A stretch of DNA of 64,000 nucleotides from Micromonospora wenchangensis. GTDB taxonomy: Bacteria; Actinomycetota; Actinomycetes; Mycobacteriales; Micromonosporaceae. The notes beneath the pieces were generated by a model, which saw only the letters and a program-made list of their open reading frames with translations, was not told the DNA's origin and searched no databases. Below are positions 8,157 through 16,078 of the stretch, piece after piece. The DNA lies in the NCBI RefSeq assembly GCF_002210435.1, contig NZ_MZMV01000032.1, forward strand, positions 1 through 64,000. The letters run 5' to 3'. Position 1 is the stretch's first letter; every line of letters starts with the position of its first letter. The position numbers and the translations under genes are program-made.

Positions 8157-8726
8157 TCAGGACGCCGGCCAGTGGCGCAGCAGGGCGTCGAGGGCGTCGA
8201 GGACCCGGGGCCAGGTCTGCGCGGTGTCGGGGGCGCTGTGGTCGAAGCTGCCGCCCAGTTCGAGGTTGACGTAGCCGTTGAAGACGCTGCCGAGCAGCCG
8301 GACCGCGTGGGTCTGGTCGGGTTCGGGCAGGTCGTAGCCGCGCAGGATGGCCCGGGTCAGCTCGGCGTGCCGCCTGCCGGCGCTGGCGGCGGCCGTGGCC
8401 GGGTCGAGCCTGACCTGGGCGGCGGCCCACCGGCCCGGGTGCTCGCGGGCGTAGTCGCGGTAGACGCCGCCGAGGGCGGCCAGCGCGTCCCGGCCGGCCC
8501 GGCCGGCGAGCGCGTCGGCGGCCCGGACGGCCAGCTCGTCGAGGGCGAGCAGGGCGATCCGGGTGCGCAGGTCCCCGGAGTTGCGCACGTGCGCGTAGAG
8601 GCTCGCGACCTGAACGTCGAAGCGCCGGGCGAGCGCGGAGAGGGTCACCCGGTCGAACCCGACCTCGTCGGCCAGCTCCGCGCCGGCCCGGGTGAGACGC
8701 TCGGTGGTCAAGCCCGCACGTGCCAT
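8157..8726 (-). CDS. TetR/AcrR-family regulator with WHG-type C-terminal domain
   Basis: A 189-residue repressor-type protein. The N-terminal HTH spans about 8-52 (VTLSALARRFDVQVASLYAHV). The C-terminal part includes HPGRWAAAQVRLDP and LGSVFNGYVNLELGGSF, typical of TetR proteins with the WHG domain (TetR_C_33). The ligand is unknown. The gene is divergent from the FBP zinc-finger gene, and a perfect inverted repeat lies 14 bases before its start, so it probably represses itself and the neighbour. A CATAAT-like -10 close to the ATG suggests a very short or absent leader. Confidence 0.9.
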   Translation of the reverse strand: MARAGLTTERLTRAGAELADEVGFDRVTLSALARRFDVQVASLYAHVRNSGDLRTRIALLALDELAVRAADALAGRAGRDALAALGGVYRDYAREHPGRWAAAQVRLDPATAAASAGRRHAELTRAILRGYDLPEPDQTHAVRLLGSVFNGYVNLELGGSFDHSAPDTAQTWPRVLDALDALLRHWPAS

Positions 8727-8739
8727 AACTCATTATGCG

Positions 8740-8762
8740 TTTGCCTAAAGGTTTTAGGCAAA
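8740..8762. promoter_or_regulatory. Perfect palindromic operator between the TetR and FBP genes
   Basis: The arms TTTGCCTAAA (8740-8749) and TTTAGGCAAA (8753-8762) are exact reverse complements with a 3-base spacer. The stretch is strikingly AT-rich for this genome. It lies in the only space between the divergent TetR gene (start 8726) and FBP gene (start 8777). The arm length and position fit a TetR dimer site that controls both promoters. Confidence 0.8.
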
Positions 8763-8776
8763 TTACCGTTGCCGTC

Positions 8777-9268
8777 ATGGAGCCACTGACCGAGCAGGAG
8801 ATCCGTTCCGCCTTCGTCAACTGCACCAAGGGCGAGAGCAAGCGGCTGTACGTCCCCCGCGACCTGGCCGACCGCCCCTGGCCCGAGCTGGACTACCTCG
8901 GCTGGCGCGACCCCCGCGCCCCCGACCGCGCCTACCTGGTCACCGAGGTGGAAGGCCGGCGGACCGCCCTGGTGCTGCGCTGCCCCACCCCGACCACCCG
9001 GCAGCCGCCGCGCGGCCTGTGCGCCATCTGCCTGACCTCCCCCGCCGGCGGCGTCAGCCTGATGGTCGCACCGAGGGCCGGCAAGGCGGGACAGCAGGGC
9101 AACTCGGTGGGCACTTACCTCTGCACCGACCTCGCCTGCCCGCTCTACGTCCGCGGACGCAAGGACCCCGGCCCCGGCACCCGGATGCAGGAGTCGCTCA
9201 CCACGGCGGAGAAGGTCCAGCGGCTGACGGCGAACGTCGCCGCGTTCGTCGCCCGGGTCACCGGCTGA
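8777..9268 (+). CDS. FBP-domain zinc-finger protein (elongation-factor-G-binding type)
   Basis: A 163-residue protein matching the FBP C-terminal treble-clef zinc-finger family, whose founding members (FusB/FusC) bind EF-G and rescue ribosomes from fusidic acid. Zinc ligands are visible as CAIC (82-85) and CTDLAC (116-121). The N-terminal motif EIRSAFVNCTKGE is also characteristic. Actinobacterial members are smaller than FusB and their role is not proven; ribosome or EF-G binding is inferred from the family. An upstream in-frame ATG at 8735 lies inside the operator and is unlikely to be used. Control by the divergent TetR protein is probable. Confidence 0.85.
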   Translation: MEPLTEQEIRSAFVNCTKGESKRLYVPRDLADRPWPELDYLGWRDPRAPDRAYLVTEVEGRRTALVLRCPTPTTRQPPRGLCAICLTSPAGGVSLMVAPRAGKAGQQGNSVGTYLCTDLACPLYVRGRKDPGPGTRMQESLTTAEKVQRLTANVAAFVARVTG

Positions 9269-9347
9269 CCGTGCCCGGCCGGACGACGCGGCCGGTGGCG
9301 GGACCACGCGACACCCGCCCGACGCGCACCGGGCCGCGCGCCGGTGC

Positions 9348-10919
9348 TCACCCCGGGGGTGACACCGCCTCGTCGAGCACCACCCCGGCATGACCCGCCA
9401 CCTCGCCGAGGACCTCACGCACACCGCGCCGGCGGTCGAGCCGCGCCCCGGCGAAGCTGACCGGCCCGTGGAACGACGCCCGCCCGTCGCCGCCGCCGAG
9501 CCGGAAGGCCGCCCCGGCGAAGACACTCCCCGCGAACCCGGTGTCGCCGTGGAACTGGACGCCGGTGAAATCGGCGTGGCCGATGTGACAACCGCCGAGG
9601 TCGAGGTCGACCAGGGTGGCCCCGCAGAGCATCAGGTCCGTCCCCGACCAGTGCGGCGGCCCGCCCGGGGCGTCCGTCGACGGACGCAGCCGCGCCGCCA
9701 GCAGCCGCTGCGCGGTGCGCCGCAGCTCCAGCTCGGCGGCCTGCCCGTCGGTGCGGGCGTCGGCCAGGTCGAACGGCAGCGGCATCCGCAGGTAGCCGCA
9801 GACCGTGTCCACCACCCGCTGCCGCAGCTCCGGCCGGGCGTCGCCGAGGTCGACGAGGACCGCCAGCCCGGCCCGGCGCACGTCCGGGTCGGCGTCGGCG
9901 AGCTGGCCCGCGTACGGCCGGACGGAGTCGTCGGGCACCAGCTGCGCCCCGTCCGGCCCGGCCGGTGCCGGCGTCCAGCCCAGCGGCCAGCACACCGGCC
10001 CGTCGTCGGCCGTGTCGGCCCAGGTCGCGCCAGCGAGATCCACGGTGGGCTGGTCGAGGTGGACCGGACCGGCGAACCGCGCCTGCCGGAACGACGCGGC
10101 GGAGGCGAACCGCGCCTTGAAGAACCAGGCCGGACCGGCGAACCGGGCCTGCCGGAACGACACCGGCCCGACGAACCGGGCACCGTCGCCACCCTCGCTC
10201 CACTCCTGGTAGTCGCCCATCAGCACGGCGACCGGCCAGTGCGGGTCGTCCTCGTTCGGCTCGTCCCAGGGGGCGGGGGAGGTCTCCTCGATGGTCTCCC
10301 AGGCCGGGTCGTCCTCCCACAGCTCGTCCTCGCCTCGACCGAACCAGGCGAACGCGGCGAACCGGACCCCGGTGAAGTCGGCGTCGGCGCGGAACCGGGC
10401 CCGACCGAACGCGGCATGGTCGAGGAACCCGGCCCGGCTGAACCGGGCCGGACCGTGCCAGACGGTACGGGCGAAGTCGGCGACACCGGTGAACCGGGCG
10501 TCGGCGAACGAGGTGGCCCCGAGGAACCTGGCGTCGGCGAACCGGGCCGCACCCAGCACCGCGCCTGCGAGGTCGAGGTCCACCAGGGTGGCCGCCCGCA
10601 GGTCGAGGTCGACGGCGGGCGGTGGCTCCGGGTCGGCGTCCGGGTCCACCGACCGGGCCGGGGCCTGCGCCGCCGGGCGCAGCAGCGCGGCCAGCACCCG
10701 GCCCGCCTCCCGCCGGGCGTCGGCGTCCCACCCGTCGGCCCCCACCGGTGCCCGCAGCCCGTCGGCGAGCGCCGCGACCGCCCGGGACCGCAGCCCGGGA
10801 CGCCCGGCCACCAGCTCACCGAGGCCGCGCAGGGCGGCGGTCCGGCCCGCGCCCGTCTCCTGCGTCACCGCGCGGACGGCGGCCTGAAACGCCACCGGGT
10901 CCGACTCCCCGACCGTCAC
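9348..10919 (-). CDS. Pentapeptide-repeat protein with helical inserts
   Basis: A 523-residue protein. Residues 1-100 are helical (LRGLGELVAGRPGLRSRAVAALADGL). Three blocks of pentapeptide repeats of the A(D/R)F type follow at about 105-180, 225-275 and 400-490, for example FADARFLGATSFADARFTG. Between blocks there is an acidic insert (EDELWEDDPAWETIEE) and a helical segment (ADPDVRRAGLAVLVDLGDARPELRQRVV) that reads like ALK/HEAT-type helices. Pentapeptide blocks form right-handed quadrilateral helices, sometimes DNA mimics that protect gyrase. Here the interruptions suggest a scaffold instead. The GTG at 10919 follows GGAGGT. The function is unknown. Confidence 0.8.
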   Translation of the reverse strand: MTVGESDPVAFQAAVRAVTQETGAGRTAALRGLGELVAGRPGLRSRAVAALADGLRAPVGADGWDADARREAGRVLAALLRPAAQAPARSVDPDADPEPPPAVDLDLRAATLVDLDLAGAVLGAARFADARFLGATSFADARFTGVADFARTVWHGPARFSRAGFLDHAAFGRARFRADADFTGVRFAAFAWFGRGEDELWEDDPAWETIEETSPAPWDEPNEDDPHWPVAVLMGDYQEWSEGGDGARFVGPVSFRQARFAGPAWFFKARFASAASFRQARFAGPVHLDQPTVDLAGATWADTADDGPVCWPLGWTPAPAGPDGAQLVPDDSVRPYAGQLADADPDVRRAGLAVLVDLGDARPELRQRVVDTVCGYLRMPLPFDLADARTDGQAAELELRRTAQRLLAARLRPSTDAPGGPPHWSGTDLMLCGATLVDLDLGGCHIGHADFTGVQFHGDTGFAGSVFAGAAFRLGGGDGRASFHGPVSFAGARLDRRRGVREVLGEVAGHAGVVLDEAVSPPG

Positions 10920-11032
10920 CCGACCTCCCACCCGTACCACCCCGCCGGGCACGCCCCGGCGTCGCGCAGGATAGCCGGGCCGACCGACACCGCACTGGGC
11001 GGGCGGCGCGGTCGGCCCTCGGGTGCGCGCGG

Positions 11033-11659
11033 TCAGCCGCCCCGGGCGAACAGCGCCAGGCGTACCCGGTTCGGGCTGTCCGTCTTGGTCATCAGGCTGG
11101 TGATGTGGGTCTTGACCGTGGTCACGCCGATGTGCAACCGGTCGGCGATCTCGGTGTTCGACAGCCCCTCGGCCACCAGGGCGAGCACGTCCTGTTCCCG
11201 GGCGGTCAGCCCGGCCACCGGCCGGGGCGGCTCGGCGCGGGCGTGCACCGCCCGCCGGACCAGCCGTTGCAGCACCTCCTCGCTGAACGGGCTGCCCCCG
11301 GCGGCGGCCCGCCGCACCCCGTCGACCAGGTCGCCGGGCGGGGCGTCCTTGAGCAGGAAACCGCAGGCCCCGGCCGTGAGCGCGGGGTAGAGGTGGTCGT
11401 CGTCGCCGAACGTGGTCAGCACCAGCACCCGCGTCGCCGGCCGGTCGGCGAGGATGCGGCCGGTCGCGGTGATCCCGTCGACGCCGGGCATCCGCAGGTC
11501 CATCACCACCACGTCGGGGACGAGCTGGGCGGCCAGGGTGACGGCGTCGCGGCCGTTGTCGGCCTCCCCGACCACCTCGATGTCCGGCTGCGCGTCGCAG
11601 AGCATGCGCAGGCCCGCGCGGATGAGATGCTGGTCGTCGACCAGCAGCACCCGGATCAC
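11033..11659 (-). CDS. NarL/LuxR-family response regulator
   Basis: A 208-residue two-domain regulator. The receiver domain (1-120) has the acidic pair VDDQ, the phospho-acceptor in VVMDLRMPGVDG at about residue 54, a switch Thr in LVLTTFGDDDH and Lys in LLKDAPPG. The LuxR-type HTH at about 140-205 reads LTAREQDVLALVAEGLSNTE and GVTTVKTHITSLMTK. The GTG start overlaps the kinase stop (GTGA), so the two are translated as a unit. The targets are not visible. The pentapeptide gene 113 bases downstream may be one, by position only. Confidence 0.9.
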   Translation of the reverse strand: MIRVLLVDDQHLIRAGLRMLCDAQPDIEVVGEADNGRDAVTLAAQLVPDVVVMDLRMPGVDGITATGRILADRPATRVLVLTTFGDDDHLYPALTAGACGFLLKDAPPGDLVDGVRRAAAGGSPFSEEVLQRLVRRAVHARAEPPRPVAGLTAREQDVLALVAEGLSNTEIADRLHIGVTTVKTHITSLMTKTDSPNRVRLALFARGG

Positions 11660-12924
11660 GACCGCCGCGCCCGGTACGGGCCACCCGAACCGGGCGGCGG
11701 GGTCGGCGTACCGTCCGGGGGTGGGCCGGCGGCCGGGTACGGGCCGGCGGCGGCGGACACCACGGCGGGCAGCACCGTGCGGACCCGCCACCCGGTGCCG
11801 AAGGGGCCGGCGTCCAGCCGCCCGCCGAGCACCTCGACCCGTTCCCGCATGCCGGTGAGGCCGTGTCCCCCACCGGGCGGCACCGCCGTCGGCGTCCAGC
11901 CGCGCCCGTCGTCGGCCACCTCCCAGTGCACGGCGTCGTCGACCACCGCCACGGTCAGCCGCGCCCGCGCGGACGGTCCGGCGTGTTTCACCACGTTGGT
12001 CAGCGCCTCCTGGGTCAACCGCAGCACCGCCAGCCCGCGTACCGCGTCGAGGGTGCCCACCGCCGGGGCGACGTCCGCCTCGACCGTGACCCCGGCCTGC
12101 CGGGCCCGGTCGACCGCCGCCCCGAGCGCGGCCGGCAGCGCCGACGGCTCGATCGCGGTCAACGTCGCGTCGCCGTGCGCCACGTCGGGATCGCGCAGCA
12201 CCGCGACCAGGCCGCGCAGGTCCGCCAGCGCCGCCGTCCCGGTGGCGTGCACGTCGTCGAAGACGGCGCCCACCCGGGGGTCGAGGTCGGTGAGGACGTG
12301 CCGGGCGACCCCGACGCGCAGCACCATCGAGGCCACGTGGTGAGCCACCACGTCGTGCAGCTCGCGGGCGATGGCGCTGCGTTCGTCGGCGCGCGCCGCG
12401 CGCTGCTCCGACTCGCGGTGCAGGTGCTCGGCCCGGGCCCGTTCCTCGGCCTGCCGGCCGAGTTCCCGGTTGGTCCGCACCACGGTGCCGATCAGCAGCG
12501 GCAGCCCGACGTCCACCAGCAGCCCGAACACCGTGCCGACGACGCCCCGGCCGGTGTGCCCGGACGGGTCGAACGCCGCGACCACGGTCAACCCCGCGGC
12601 CGCCCACCAGCCGGTGCGGGGACGCCGGGAGCGCATGGTCACCTCGAGCAGCAGCCAACTCGCCCCGACCTGGTTGATCGTGGTGTCGTCGAGCACGACG
12701 ATCGCCGCCGCCAGCAGCGCGGTCTGCGCCGTCAGGTTGAGCAGGGGCCGGCGGTGAGCCAGCAGCGCGACGGCGAAGGCGGCCACCGCGAGCGCCCACT
12801 GCCGGCCCGTCGGCGGCTGACCGGTCTTGGTGCCGAAGAGGAGGTAGCACAGGCCGCTGGCGTCGAGCAGGACCATCCGCACCAGCGTGTCCCGCGTGTC
12901 GAACAGCCGTCCCAGCCAGCCCAC
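11656..12924 (-). CDS. Sensor histidine kinase (NarL-type partner, HisKA_3)
   Basis: A 422-residue membrane kinase. About four to six hydrophobic segments occupy residues 15-150 with short loops and no large extracellular domain, so it probably senses a membrane or cytoplasmic cue. A coiled stretch follows (RELGRQAEERARAEHLHRES). The HisKA_3 phospho-acceptor is in AIARELHDVVAHHVASM. The ATP-binding domain shows TNVVKHA, VADDGRGW and GHGLTGMRERVEVLGG. The Pro/Gly-rich tail (PPPDGTPTPPPGSGG) is unusual but harmless in appearance. It is coupled to the downstream response regulator by a 4-base overlap. Confidence 0.9.
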   Translation of the reverse strand: MGWLGRLFDTRDTLVRMVLLDASGLCYLLFGTKTGQPPTGRQWALAVAAFAVALLAHRRPLLNLTAQTALLAAAIVVLDDTTINQVGASWLLLEVTMRSRRPRTGWWAAAGLTVVAAFDPSGHTGRGVVGTVFGLLVDVGLPLLIGTVVRTNRELGRQAEERARAEHLHRESEQRAARADERSAIARELHDVVAHHVASMVLRVGVARHVLTDLDPRVGAVFDDVHATGTAALADLRGLVAVLRDPDVAHGDATLTAIEPSALPAALGAAVDRARQAGVTVEADVAPAVGTLDAVRGLAVLRLTQEALTNVVKHAGPSARARLTVAVVDDAVHWEVADDGRGWTPTAVPPGGGHGLTGMRERVEVLGGRLDAGPFGTGWRVRTVLPAVVSAAAGPYPAAGPPPDGTPTPPPGSGGPYRARRS

Positions 12925-12979
12925 GCCGATCAGCCTACGGACCGCGGGGCCGGCGCAGGACCCGCCGGGTGGGTGGAGG

Positions 12980-13915
12980 TCACGCGGCCAGCGCCAGTTC
13001 CGGGCGACGCCGCCGGGACGCCACCACCGCCGTCACGGCGAGCACGGTCGCGGCCACCAGGGCGGCAAGCGCGGCGAGCGTGGTCAGGTCCGGCCGCAGC
13101 AGCGGCTGCCCGCGCAGCGCCTGCCAGGTCAACAGCAGCGTGAGTACGCCGTACCCGGTGCCCGCGACGGCCAGCAGCCGGACCAGGTCCCGCTCGTCGA
13201 GCCAGCCGCCCAGGTAGCGGCGCAGCAGGAAGGCCAGGACCGGCAGCGCCTGCAGGGCGTGCAGCCCGACGAAGTGCCCGATCCGCAGGTCGCCCCCGGT
13301 GGTGCTCCAGCCGAGGATCGGCAGCCCCGGGCCGCCGTCGGGCACCCCGACGCTGTGCGCCCCGGTGATCCCCTCGGCGTCGGCCGGCGTCTGGCCGGGC
13401 TGGGTCATCGGCACCGCCACCAGCATGCCCAGGGCGGACAGGCCGAGCCCGAACCCCATCGCCCACCGGGTGGCCCGGTCCCCGGCCCGTCGCACCAGCA
13501 GGGTGACGGCGACGACGACGTGTGCGACGAACAGCAGCATGACGGCCGCGCCCATCACCTGCCAGAGCGCGGCGTTGAGCGGGCTGGTCTCGTTGTAGTG
13601 GCTGGTCGTGCCGCGCAGCACCTGCCCGACGATCACCACCATCTCGATCAGGGACGTCGCCACCACCACGCTTGCCGCCCACTCCCCGATCCGGCTGCGG
13701 CGGGGCAACTGGGCCAGCATCCAGGTGAGGGTGGCCGCGTAGAGCGCGAAGGACACCGAGAACTTGAACGGCTTGAGCCAGATCGGCACGCCGGTGAGCA
13801 CCCTCGGGTCGGCGGCCACGCCGACGGCCGCCACCACGGCGAGCACCGCCATCGCGGCGGTGAGCAGAACGAGGGGGCGGTGCCGTCCGGCCGCCCGGGA
13901 CATCAGGTCAGTCAT
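12980..13915 (-). CDS. Polytopic membrane protein of unknown function
   Basis: A 311-residue hydrophobic protein with about seven or eight membrane segments, for example LVLLTAAMAVLAVVAAVGVA and VMGAAVMLLFVAHVVVAVTL. Polar loops contain WLKPFKFSVSF, QVLRGTTSHYNETSPLN and TTGGDLRIGHFVGLHALQALPVL. The conserved-looking His residues in the last two loops suggest a haem- or metal-binding or transport-like fold, but I cannot name the family. The ATG at 13915 was chosen because the longer frame begins with non-hydrophobic, arginine-rich sequence that looks like intergenic DNA. It is divergent from the pectate lyase gene. Confidence 0.75.
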   Translation of the reverse strand: MTDLMSRAAGRHRPLVLLTAAMAVLAVVAAVGVAADPRVLTGVPIWLKPFKFSVSFALYAATLTWMLAQLPRRSRIGEWAASVVVATSLIEMVVIVGQVLRGTTSHYNETSPLNAALWQVMGAAVMLLFVAHVVVAVTLLVRRAGDRATRWAMGFGLGLSALGMLVAVPMTQPGQTPADAEGITGAHSVGVPDGGPGLPILGWSTTGGDLRIGHFVGLHALQALPVLAFLLRRYLGGWLDERDLVRLLAVAGTGYGVLTLLLTWQALRGQPLLRPDLTTLAALAALVAATVLAVTAVVASRRRRPELALAA

Positions 13916-14298
13916 GCCTGTAGACGTTCGTCGGCCGGCGGCCCCGACCGCGTCCGACCGGGAGCCCCGGTCGCGGCCCCCGGTCGGAGATCGCCTCCTC
14001 CCCTGGGTGGAGGTGGGCCGTCGCCCGATTGACGGCATCGAGAACGGTCAGTACCGTGGGGAAGAAAGCGCTTACCTGCTCGAACTGACTGGTCAGCGCG
14101 TCGGGAACGGCCCCGGTCGTCAACGGCCCCGGTCGTCCCGCCGGCAACACCTCGCGTCTGGCGATCCGGGCTGATCCGGCGCGAGCGATTCCTCCCGTGA
14201 CGGGCCGCCAGGGCGGGCCCGCCCGCCCCGCCCCCGCCGGGCACCGGTGTCGCCGACCCCGCGCGCGGGCTCCCTCACCACATCCACAGGAGAGAACC
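13916..14298. other. Divergent intergenic region before the pectate lyase gene
   Basis: These 383 bases hold no convincing gene. They contain the operator-like GAAAGCGCTTAC at 14064-14075 and an almost exact tandem duplication ending in CGGCCCCGGTCGTC near 14105-14135. The ribosome site AGGAGAG (14288-14294) lies just before the lyase ATG. Several short minus-strand frames are open, but none has a family signature. Confidence 0.6.
14064..14075. promoter_or_regulatory. Candidate LacI-type operator upstream of the pectate lyase
   Basis: GAAAGCGCTTAC contains the perfect palindrome AAGCGCTT (14066-14073). This core is common in operators of LacI-family regulators that control polysaccharide-degrading genes in Gram-positive bacteria. 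It lies 223 bases before the lyase start codon, far but within reach if the transcript has a long leader. Two LacI-family genes are in this window (43657 and 62923), but neither is adjacent. Confidence 0.4.
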
Positions 14299-15933
14299 AT
14301 GATCCTTCGCCAGCGCCGTACGGCGTGGTGGATCTCCGCGGTCGCCGCGACGGCGCTCACCACCGCCGGCGCGGTGGTCACCGCGAACGCGGCCCAGGCC
14401 GCCGCCGGCTGCCGGGTCGACTACACGGTGGCCAGCCAGTGGTCCGGCGGCTTCACCGCGAACGTCACGCTCACCAACCTCGGTGACCCGATCAGCTCCT
14501 GGGCGGCCACCTGGTCGTTCACCGCCGGGCAGCGCGTCGACCAGGGCTGGAACGCCACGTTCAGCCAGAGCGGCAGCACCGTCAACGCGGCGAACGCCGA
14601 CTACAACGGCGCCGTCGGCACCAACGGCACGGTCACGTTCGGCTTCAACGGCACCTGGACCGGCAGCAACCCGACCCCGACGGGCTTCGCGGTCAACGGG
14701 GTGGCCTGCGGCGGCACCACCCCCACCACCGCTCCCCCGACCACGGCACCGCCCACCACTCCGCCCCCGACCACCGCACCACCGACCACCCCGCCACCCA
14801 CCACGCCCCCGCCGACCACCCCGCCACCCACGACCCCGCCGCCGAGCGGCAGCACCCTGTACGTGGCGACCAACGGCAGCGCCGGTGCGGCCGGCACCCA
14901 GGCGAACCCGACCACCCTCGCCTCTGCCGTCACCCGCATCCCCGCCGGCGGGACGATCTACGTGCGGGCCGGGACCTACCAGCTCGCCCAGACCGTCAGC
15001 ATCGAGCCGGGCAACAACGGCACCGCGAGCGCCCGCAAGAAGCTGTTCGCCTACCCGGGCGAGAAACCGGTGCTGAACTTCTCGGCGATGAGCGAGGACC
15101 CGGCCAACCGGGGGCTCGCCCTCAACGGGTCGTACTGGCACGTCCAGGGCCTGATCGTGGAGCGGGCCGGCGACAACGGAATCTTCGTCGGCGGCAGCAA
15201 CAACATCATCGAGCGGACGGTGACCCGGTTCAACCGGGACAGCGGGCTCCAGCTCTCCCGGATCGCCTCCAGCACCCCCCGCGACCAGTGGCCGTCGAAC
15301 AACCTGGTGCTCAGCGCCGAGTCGCACGACAACGCCGACTCCGACGGTGAGGACGCCGACGGCTTCGCCGCGAAACTCACCGTCGGCACCGGCAACGTCT
15401 TCCGGTACGCGGTGTCCCACAACAACATCGACGACGGCTGGGACCTCTACACCAAGACCGACACCGGCCCGATCGGCCCGGTGACCATCGAGGACTCCCT
15501 GGCCTACAACAACGGGACGCTCAGCAACGGCACCCAGAACGGCAACGGCGACCGCAACGGCTACAAGCTCGGCGGCGAGGACATCGGGGTCAACCACATC
15601 GTGCGGCGCAACATCGCCTTCCGCAACGGCAAGCACGGCTTCACCTACAACCGCAACCTCGGCTCGATGACCGTCTCGAACAACCTCGGCATCGACAACA
15701 CCGAGCGCAACTTCTCGTTCGACGGCGGCACCTCGGTGTTCCGGAACAACACCTCGTGCCGCAGCGGCAGCGGCTCGAACGACAAGATCGTCGGCAACAG
15801 CGACAGCTCCAACCAGTTCTGGACCGGCAGCAACGGCTCGCGCTGCGCGTCGTACACCGGGGCCATCGGGTGGTCCTTCGCCAGCGACGGGCGGCTCGTG
15901 GTGACCCTCGGCGGCCGGCAGGTCACCCTGTAA
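14299..15933 (+). CDS. Secreted pectate lyase: CBM2 cellulose-binding module plus PL9-like beta-helix
   Basis: A 544-residue exported enzyme. A signal peptide (MILRQRRTAWW..., cleaved near AANAAQAAAG) precedes a CBM2 module at about 37-137 with a Cys38-Cys137 pair and exposed Trp residues. A Pro/Thr linker of PTT/PP repeats follows at 139-183, then a right-handed beta-helix domain at 185-544. The motif around NADSDGEDADGFAAK and NNIDDGWDLYTK matches the calcium/Asp cluster and catalytic Lys region of polysaccharide lyase family 9. It should cleave polygalacturonate while held on plant cell-wall cellulose. The ATG at 14299 has ribosome site AGGAGAG. Confidence 0.9.
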   Translation: MILRQRRTAWWISAVAATALTTAGAVVTANAAQAAAGCRVDYTVASQWSGGFTANVTLTNLGDPISSWAATWSFTAGQRVDQGWNATFSQSGSTVNAANADYNGAVGTNGTVTFGFNGTWTGSNPTPTGFAVNGVACGGTTPTTAPPTTAPPTTPPPTTAPPTTPPPTTPPPTTPPPTTPPPSGSTLYVATNGSAGAAGTQANPTTLASAVTRIPAGGTIYVRAGTYQLAQTVSIEPGNNGTASARKKLFAYPGEKPVLNFSAMSEDPANRGLALNGSYWHVQGLIVERAGDNGIFVGGSNNIIERTVTRFNRDSGLQLSRIASSTPRDQWPSNNLVLSAESHDNADSDGEDADGFAAKLTVGTGNVFRYAVSHNNIDDGWDLYTKTDTGPIGPVTIEDSLAYNNGTLSNGTQNGNGDRNGYKLGGEDIGVNHIVRRNIAFRNGKHGFTYNRNLGSMTVSNNLGIDNTERNFSFDGGTSVFRNNTSCRSGSGSNDKIVGNSDSSNQFWTGSNGSRCASYTGAIGWSFASDGRLVVTLGGRQVTL

Positions 15934-15949
15934 CCGCCGGTATCCGTCG

Positions 15950-15982
15950 GGTGGCCCGGCCGGTCGGACCGGCCGGGCCACC
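15950..15982. terminator. Bidirectional hairpin terminator after the pectate lyase gene
   Basis: GGTGGCCCGGCCGGTC (15950-15965) is the exact reverse complement of 15967-15982, with one base between the arms. It lies 17 bases after the lyase stop, between convergent genes. There is no T-run, as usual in high-GC actinobacteria. Confidence 0.7.
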
Positions 15983-16078
15983 ACCCCGGGCAGCCCCGGT
16001 CGACGCGACAGGCTCGGGCGGCGGCCCACCGGCTACGGGAGGCGCGGGCCGGGGCCGGGCACCCGGAGGGCGGCCCGG

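Noticed and set aside
9390-11390. 666-codon plus-strand open frame full of GEPG/RPGE repeats
   Set aside because: It is a mirror of the pentapeptide repeats on the minus strand; the repeat pattern itself creates the apparent order.
14601-14939. CRISPR-like regular repeat
   Set aside because: The periodicity is the PTT/PP linker of the pectate lyase, with no spacers or cas genes.
14275-16029. 584-codon minus-strand frame with GGGVVGG-like runs nearby
   Set aside because: It is antisense to the Pro/Thr linker and beta-helix of the pectate lyase; low complexity reflects the linker DNA.
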